Assembly: GCA_946408345.1 (NCBI GenBank)
Contig: CAMJRR010000009.1
Span: 29,803-93,802 of the forward strand
Direction: 5' to 3'
Length of the DNA: 64,000 bases
DNA from: an uncultured Bacteroidales bacterium
GTDB lineage: Bacteria > Bacteroidota > Bacteroidia > Bacteroidales > F082
Both the position numbers and the translations under genes were made by a program. The notes under the pieces were generated by a model, which ran no database searches, had not been told where the DNA came from, and worked only from the letters and a program-made list of their open reading frames with translations. Shown here one piece after another: positions 61,141-64,000 of this stretch. Position 1 is the first letter of the stretch. Every line of letters starts with the position of its first letter.

Positions 61141-61550
61141 TTATTTTGAAATCATTTCTTTGAATGTTCTCAAAGAAACTACATTCAGTGGTTGGGCAAT
61201 CTCTGTTTCCCTGACATCGCGGTCACCCGAAACGAGATACTTTGAATTTGATTGGAAAGCTAAATCAAACAAATAATTGTCTTTGGGGTCTCGGCAGCCT
61301 GAAAACTCTTTTTTGATGGTTAAGAGGGTGTGCTGATACTCTCGTAAAACGAGATATAGGACTGTAATGGTAAATGCAGGTGTTTTTTGAATTTGTTGCG
61401 GCTGATGACAGAGATTAGTTCTTCTGTAAGTTCCTTGGCGCGGAAATACTCAACGTCGTGATTTGCCATTAAATCAACGAGTTCGGTGAATCTTCCTTTT
61501 AGAAAATTGGAAATCCAAATGTTGACATCGAAGACGGTTTTATTGTCCAT
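61141..61550 (-). pseudogene. PIN-domain toxin gene with frameshift
   Basis: The first part (MDNKTVFDVNIWISNFL, starting at 61550) is a PIN start with its Asp, and the frame ends at 61320. The rest of the domain continues in another frame: KKEFSGCRDPKDNYLFDLAF, then YLVSGDRDV and LRTFKEMISK, stop at 61141-61143. The shift lies between about 61322 and 61345. Intact, it would be an RNase toxin of about 136 residues. Either a real inactivation or an assembly error. Its antitoxin overlaps it by 11 bp. Confidence 0.82.
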
Positions 61551-61755
61551 TTCTAACTTTTTTTACCTCTTCGACTATTTCTCTCATGGTGATGTTGTTC
61601 TTTTCCACCGAGTTGTCCAATCGTTTGGCCTCTTCCCGTAAAAGCATCAGCCTCAATTGCTTTTCCAATTCTTGTTGTTGGTTGGCGGCAAGTTGGGTCA
61701 CCAAAAAAGTGATTCTTTGGATGATGCTGTCTGTGTTTATTGTTGTGCTTTCCAT
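61540..61755 (-). CDS. Antitoxin of the PIN pair
   Basis: A 71-residue protein starting MESTTINTDSIIQRITFLV (ATG 61753-61755), helical throughout (LAANQQQELEKQLRLMLLREEAKRL), ending VEEVKKVRNGQ. Its position, size and 11-bp overlap with the PIN gene fit an antitoxin. The family cannot be named by eye. It looks intact while the toxin is broken. Confidence 0.7.
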   Translation of the reverse strand: MESTTINTDSIIQRITFLVTQLAANQQQELEKQLRLMLLREEAKRLDNSVEKNNITMREIVEEVKKVRNGQ

Positions 61756-61775
61756 ATTCCTTCTTTTTTCACCTG

Positions 61776-61783
61776 CAAAAATA
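61776..61783 (-). promoter_or_regulatory. -7 box for the antitoxin gene
   Basis: TATTTTTG on the minus strand, 20 bases before the ATG. Confidence 0.65.
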
Positions 61784-61835
61784 CTCATTTTCCGCAAATT
61801 CGCATTTCAATCCTGGCCAAATCACGCTTTTTTTG

Positions 61836-61843
61836 TTTCTTTG
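61836..61843 (+). promoter_or_regulatory. Variant -7 box for the lipoprotein gene at 61873
   Basis: TTTCTTTG in TTTTTTTGTTTCTTTGCAA, the same as at 58946-58953. Confidence 0.5.
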
Positions 61844-61872
61844 CAATGTCAAACAACTAAAACAGAATCGAT

Positions 61873-62754
61873 ATGAACAGAACTTTGAAGGCAATGGCAG
61901 CCTTAATGTTGATGATGGTATTTGCGGTGGGATGCGGCAAGCAACCGATGGAACCTCAAAAACAAGCTCCAGTGGGGGCTGTTGATGGATTGTTTTCCAT
62001 TAATGAAAACAAGCAGGTGTATTTTTCTCAAGGCAACTTGCAATATCAACCTTCTTCCAACACGTGGCAATTCGCATGGAATCAATACGATTTTATAGAC
62101 AGGAATGACTATATCGTGATAGATGAAAACTATGATGAATGGATTGATGCTTTTGCGTGGGGCACAAGTGGCAACAATCATGGTGCGGTGTGCTATCAGC
62201 CTTGGTCGAATAGTGAGAATGATGCTGATTATTTTGCATACGGCGATTCGGTTGCTAATTTATATGACCATACTGGTCAGGCTGATTGGGGATATAATCG
62301 CATTCGAAATGGAGGCAATCAAACGGGTCAGTGGCGGACATTGACCAAGGACGAATGGGAATACATTTTCGATAAGCGTACTACTACATCGGGGGCACGT
62401 TTTGCCTATGCCGTGGTTAATAATGCTTTTGGCATCATTCTTTTTCCAGATGATTGGGACCCTACTGTGTACTCATTCGTTGAAGTAAACAAGAAGAAAA
62501 TCTTCAGCCCTTTTATCACCAATGTCATCTCTGAAACTGATTGGAACGCCTTGCATTATCAAAATGGTTTAGTGCTCTTGCCTATCTATCAACGCGGGTG
62601 TGCTTATTGGTCGTCAAATTATAACGACAAGAATGACGAGTATGGTTTGAATTGTGCATTTGAGATTAGCACATTACCGGGTTCTATTTTTGTTGGAACA
62701 AATGAATATAGGCATAATAAATGCTATGTTCGATTAGTACAAGATGCTGACTGA
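61873..62754 (+). CDS. Surface lipoprotein related to the C-terminus of the repeat protein
   Basis: A 293-residue lipoprotein (MMVFAVGCGKQPM). The whole mature part matches the C-terminal domain of the protein at 43929-48215: VDGLFSINENKQVYFSQGNLQYQ, WNQYDFID, FAWGTSGNNHG, WRTLTKDEWEYIFDKR and LFPDDWDPTVYSF. It is a single-domain version without the Fn3-like stalk. Ligand unknown. A terminator follows. Confidence 0.85.
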   Translation: MNRTLKAMAALMLMMVFAVGCGKQPMEPQKQAPVGAVDGLFSINENKQVYFSQGNLQYQPSSNTWQFAWNQYDFIDRNDYIVIDENYDEWIDAFAWGTSGNNHGAVCYQPWSNSENDADYFAYGDSVANLYDHTGQADWGYNRIRNGGNQTGQWRTLTKDEWEYIFDKRTTTSGARFAYAVVNNAFGIILFPDDWDPTVYSFVEVNKKKIFSPFITNVISETDWNALHYQNGLVLLPIYQRGCAYWSSNYNDKNDEYGLNCAFEISTLPGSIFVGTNEYRHNKCYVRLVQDAD

Positions 62755-62773
62755 TTCCTTATGGAATGATGAA

Positions 62774-62813
62774 AATCCCCGCAACACCAATAATCAATGG
62801 GATTGCGGGGATT
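62774..62813 (+). terminator. Terminator after the lipoprotein gene
   Basis: AATCCCCGCAA (62774-62784) and TTGCGGGGATT (62803-62813) with an 18-base loop, then ATTGTTT. Confidence 0.8.
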
Positions 62814-62834
62814 ATTGTTTCTCAAATTAACTTC

Positions 62835-62873
62835 GTTGAAATCACCGATTCGGAGTATGCCAATCTTCGATTT
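62835..62873. repeat. Dispersed repeat, intergenic copy 3
   Basis: GTTGAAATCACCGATTCGG and then GCCAATCTTCGATTT, like 60936-60975. It is immediately followed by the displaced htpG gene end. Confidence 0.7.
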
Positions 62874-62886
62874 CTCCAATTCTTGA

Positions 62887-62937
62887 TTAAAGTTTCTCAA
62901 GATTCCGTTTGACAAACTCGCTCAAATCCTTGCCTCG
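62887..62937 (-). pseudogene. Duplicated htpG 3' end
   Basis: On the minus strand R-G-K-D-L-S-E-F-V-K-R-N-L-E-K-L and stop TAA, the same 15 residues as the end of htpG at 63810-63857. The first 23 bases are identical; after that the changes are all synonymous, and the stop differs (TAA against TGA). It has no start codon and lies just beyond the PIN toxin gene. Confidence 0.85.
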
Positions 62938-62956
62938 CTGCGGCACTTTCAAAACA

Positions 62957-63364
62957 TCAACTTTCCTGTAAAATCTGCAACATTTCAGCGGGCGAAACTA
63001 CAATGGGTGTTTTGGGGAAGTGTTTCGCGTTGCCCGTGATGACAAAAGATCCTTCCTTTGAAAGAGCAACTTCGTAGAATACGGCATCGGTCGCATCGGC
63101 AAACTCCAATCCGCTTTCGGTTCTGTCCACATTCAGTCCGTTCTTTAAGATGGAACCTATCATATTCGCGACATCTTCGTCTAATAAGTTGAACTTGTCC
63201 CTGTGCAGCACGTTGTCGTATTCTCCGACAATCTCCTCATTGTATAGTGGCACGATTTTCTTCAAAGCCATCGCTTCGATCACTTTTACCGTGGGAGCAT
63301 CGGGGTTATGGGTAATCATTGCCGACACAAGTACATTTGTGTCGAAAACAGCATAGGTTTTCAT
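62957..63364 (-). CDS. PIN-domain toxin
   Basis: A 135-residue PIN-domain RNase. YAVFDTNVLVSAM carries the first acidic site, NEEIVGEYDNVLHRDKF the next, LEFADATDAVFYEVAL with FADATDAVF the third, then FVITGNAKHFP. It overlaps the antitoxin gene by ATGA, as in many type II pairs. It would cut RNA when the antitoxin is lost. It appears intact. Confidence 0.88.
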   Translation of the reverse strand: MKTYAVFDTNVLVSAMITHNPDAPTVKVIEAMALKKIVPLYNEEIVGEYDNVLHRDKFNLLDEDVANMIGSILKNGLNVDRTESGLEFADATDAVFYEVALSKEGSFVITGNAKHFPKTPIVVSPAEMLQILQES

Positions 63365-63651
63365 CGTTCAGCCCTCGCTTTTCTGATTTCCTCGTCGATT
63401 TCCTCAATGGTTAGGTCTGGTGTTTCACCTCGTTCAGCCCGCTCCCTCATCTTGCGGAATGCATCATAGCTGTCCGAATTGCTGGCCTCTCTTTGCGCAC
63501 TGATTTCGAAAGGAATCTTCCGGCGTTGAACAACCGCCCTGGCAAAGACATTGATGGCCGTATTGCTGCTCATGCCAAACTCGGCACATAGCGCATCAAA
63601 CATTCTTTTCAATTGTGAGTCCATCCTCACTGTCATGGATACTTGCGACAT
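63361..63651 (-). CDS. RelB/DinJ-type antitoxin
   Basis: A 96-residue protein beginning SQVSMTVRMDSQLKRMFDALCAEFGMSSNTAINVFARAVV, a ribbon-helix-helix domain of the RelB/DinJ family, then KIPFEISAQRE and an acidic tail that would wrap the toxin. It probably represses its own promoter. Typical partners are RelE or YafQ; a PIN partner is less usual but known for RelB-like antitoxins. Confidence 0.87.
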   Translation of the reverse strand: MSQVSMTVRMDSQLKRMFDALCAEFGMSSNTAINVFARAVVQRRKIPFEISAQREASNSDSYDAFRKMRERAERGETPDLTIEEIDEEIRKARAER

Positions 63652-63674
63652 GGCTATTTCTTGTTTTTATGACG

Positions 63675-63682
63675 CAAAAATA
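63675..63682 (-). promoter_or_regulatory. -7 box for the RelB-PIN pair
   Basis: TATTTTTG on the minus strand, 24 bases before the antitoxin ATG. Upstream there is a run of TTATG/CATAA-like half sites (63695-63736) that may be the antitoxin's operator. Confidence 0.6.
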
Positions 63683-63751
63683 CACATTTTATTTCATTAT
63701 GCCATAAAACCATATAAAATTTATGTCATCTTATGTCTTTTTTGCAAAAAA

Positions 63752-63783
63752 ATGACCGCTTCAACCATCGTCAAAGCGGTCAT
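63752..63783 (-). terminator. Intrinsic terminator of htpG
   Basis: On the minus strand ATGACCGCTT, loop, AAGCGGTCAT followed by seven T. Strong. It separates htpG from the toxin-antitoxin pair. Confidence 0.88.
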
Positions 63784-63809
63784 AGTCATAGTCACAAGTC
63801 ATTGTCGAA

Positions 63810-64000
63810 TCACAGTTTCTCCAAATTTCTCTTCACAAACTCGCTCAAATCCTTGCCCTTAAGCAAGTTCTTGGAAAGCAAAGCAAGGTCGTAAATCTGC
63901 CGAATCGTGGCTTCTTGTGCGGCTTCGTCCTTGTCCAAGAGGCCGGTGATGACGGGGCTGTTGGTGTTGAGCATCAGCGTGTAGCTGTCGGGCATCGAGC
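63810..64000 (-). CDS. htpG: Chaperone HtpG (Hsp90), C-terminal end, partial
   Basis: The frame is open to the right edge. The end reads MPDSYTLMLNTNSPVITGLL, then IRQIYDLALLSKNLLKGKDLSEFVKRNLEKL, the C-terminal dimerisation region of Bacteroidota HtpG. Hsp90 refolds client proteins in the cytoplasm with ATP; only the last ~62 residues are seen here. Its last 15 codons are repeated at 62887-62937 beyond the toxin-antitoxin pair. Confidence 0.85.
   Translation of the reverse strand, partial: SMPDSYTLMLNTNSPVITGLLDKDEAAQEATIRQIYDLALLSKNLLKGKDLSEFVKRNLEKL

Noticed and set aside
1..64000. tRNA or rRNA genes
   Set aside because: No cloverleaf with TTCGA-type T-arm and CCA-compatible stem, and no rRNA signature, was found by eye. 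A covariance scan would be needed to be sure.

Overview
The window comes from a member of the Bacteroidales (Bacteroidota). Promoters are of the Bacteroidota type, with a -7 box TAnnTTTG and often a TTTG about 20 bases upstream, and Shine-Dalgarno sites are mostly absent. Signature genes include gldJ, porU and porV of the type IX secretion system (T9SS), C-terminal T9SS sorting domains, FISUMP-type and PCMD surface proteins, DUF5606, ORF6N and many AAA_14/DUF4143 ATPases. I saw no tRNA, rRNA or CRISPR array. No species can be named from the sequence alone.

Layout. 1-6215: the end of a secreted C10 cysteine peptidase, then a leftward surface-polysaccharide group (glycosyltransferase, methyltransferase, flippase) and AAA ATPase A. 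6216-8270: a scarred accessory stretch with paired palindromes, a broken McrC remnant and an ORF6N gene invaded by a palindromic repeat. 8274-12300 (leftward): anmK, murF and gldJ. 12559-21139 (rightward): two tandem PorU-type C25 proteases and porV. 21248-28700: a small lipoprotein, a zinc peptidase, a steroid 5-alpha-reductase homologue, an Old Yellow Enzyme and a short-chain dehydrogenase, a PCMD protein, DUF5606, and pyrK-pyrD. 28669-37217: a helix-turn-helix-like gene divergent from a membrane Hanks-type kinase, followed by lipoproteins that share a C-terminal module and a 27-base leader, interrupted by ATPase B and by a probable structured RNA. 37229-48215: a rightward run of exported proteins of unknown role ending in two large modular lipoproteins, the second with nine copies of a 300-bp Fn3-like repeat. 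48252-53016: an accessory patch in which ATPases C and D sit between three copies of the 3' end of a coiled-coil gene. 53026-58879: murB, a DUF4160/DUF2442 pair, two glycosyltransferases, ftsE and two TPM-domain genes. 58982-64000: two FISUMP-type lipoproteins, ATPase E, a broken PIN toxin with its antitoxin, an intact PIN/RelB pair, and the 3' end of htpG.

Three themes stand out. (1) Each of the five AAA ATPase genes has its own short-period repeat array overlapping or adjoining its promoter (about 33, 33, 52, 23 and 33 bp), with a different repeat sequence each time. This suggests self-recognition or autoregulation and is my best candidate for an undescribed system. (2) At two loci, cassettes (ATPases, or a toxin-antitoxin pair) lie between copies of the 3' end of the neighbouring gene, and these copies differ mostly synonymously. 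They look like imported alleles of the gene end. (3) The 5-alpha-reductase/OYE/SDR cluster has the gene content expected for reduction of 3-oxo-steroids or bile acids.

All identifications were made by eye from motifs. No database search or folding program was run.
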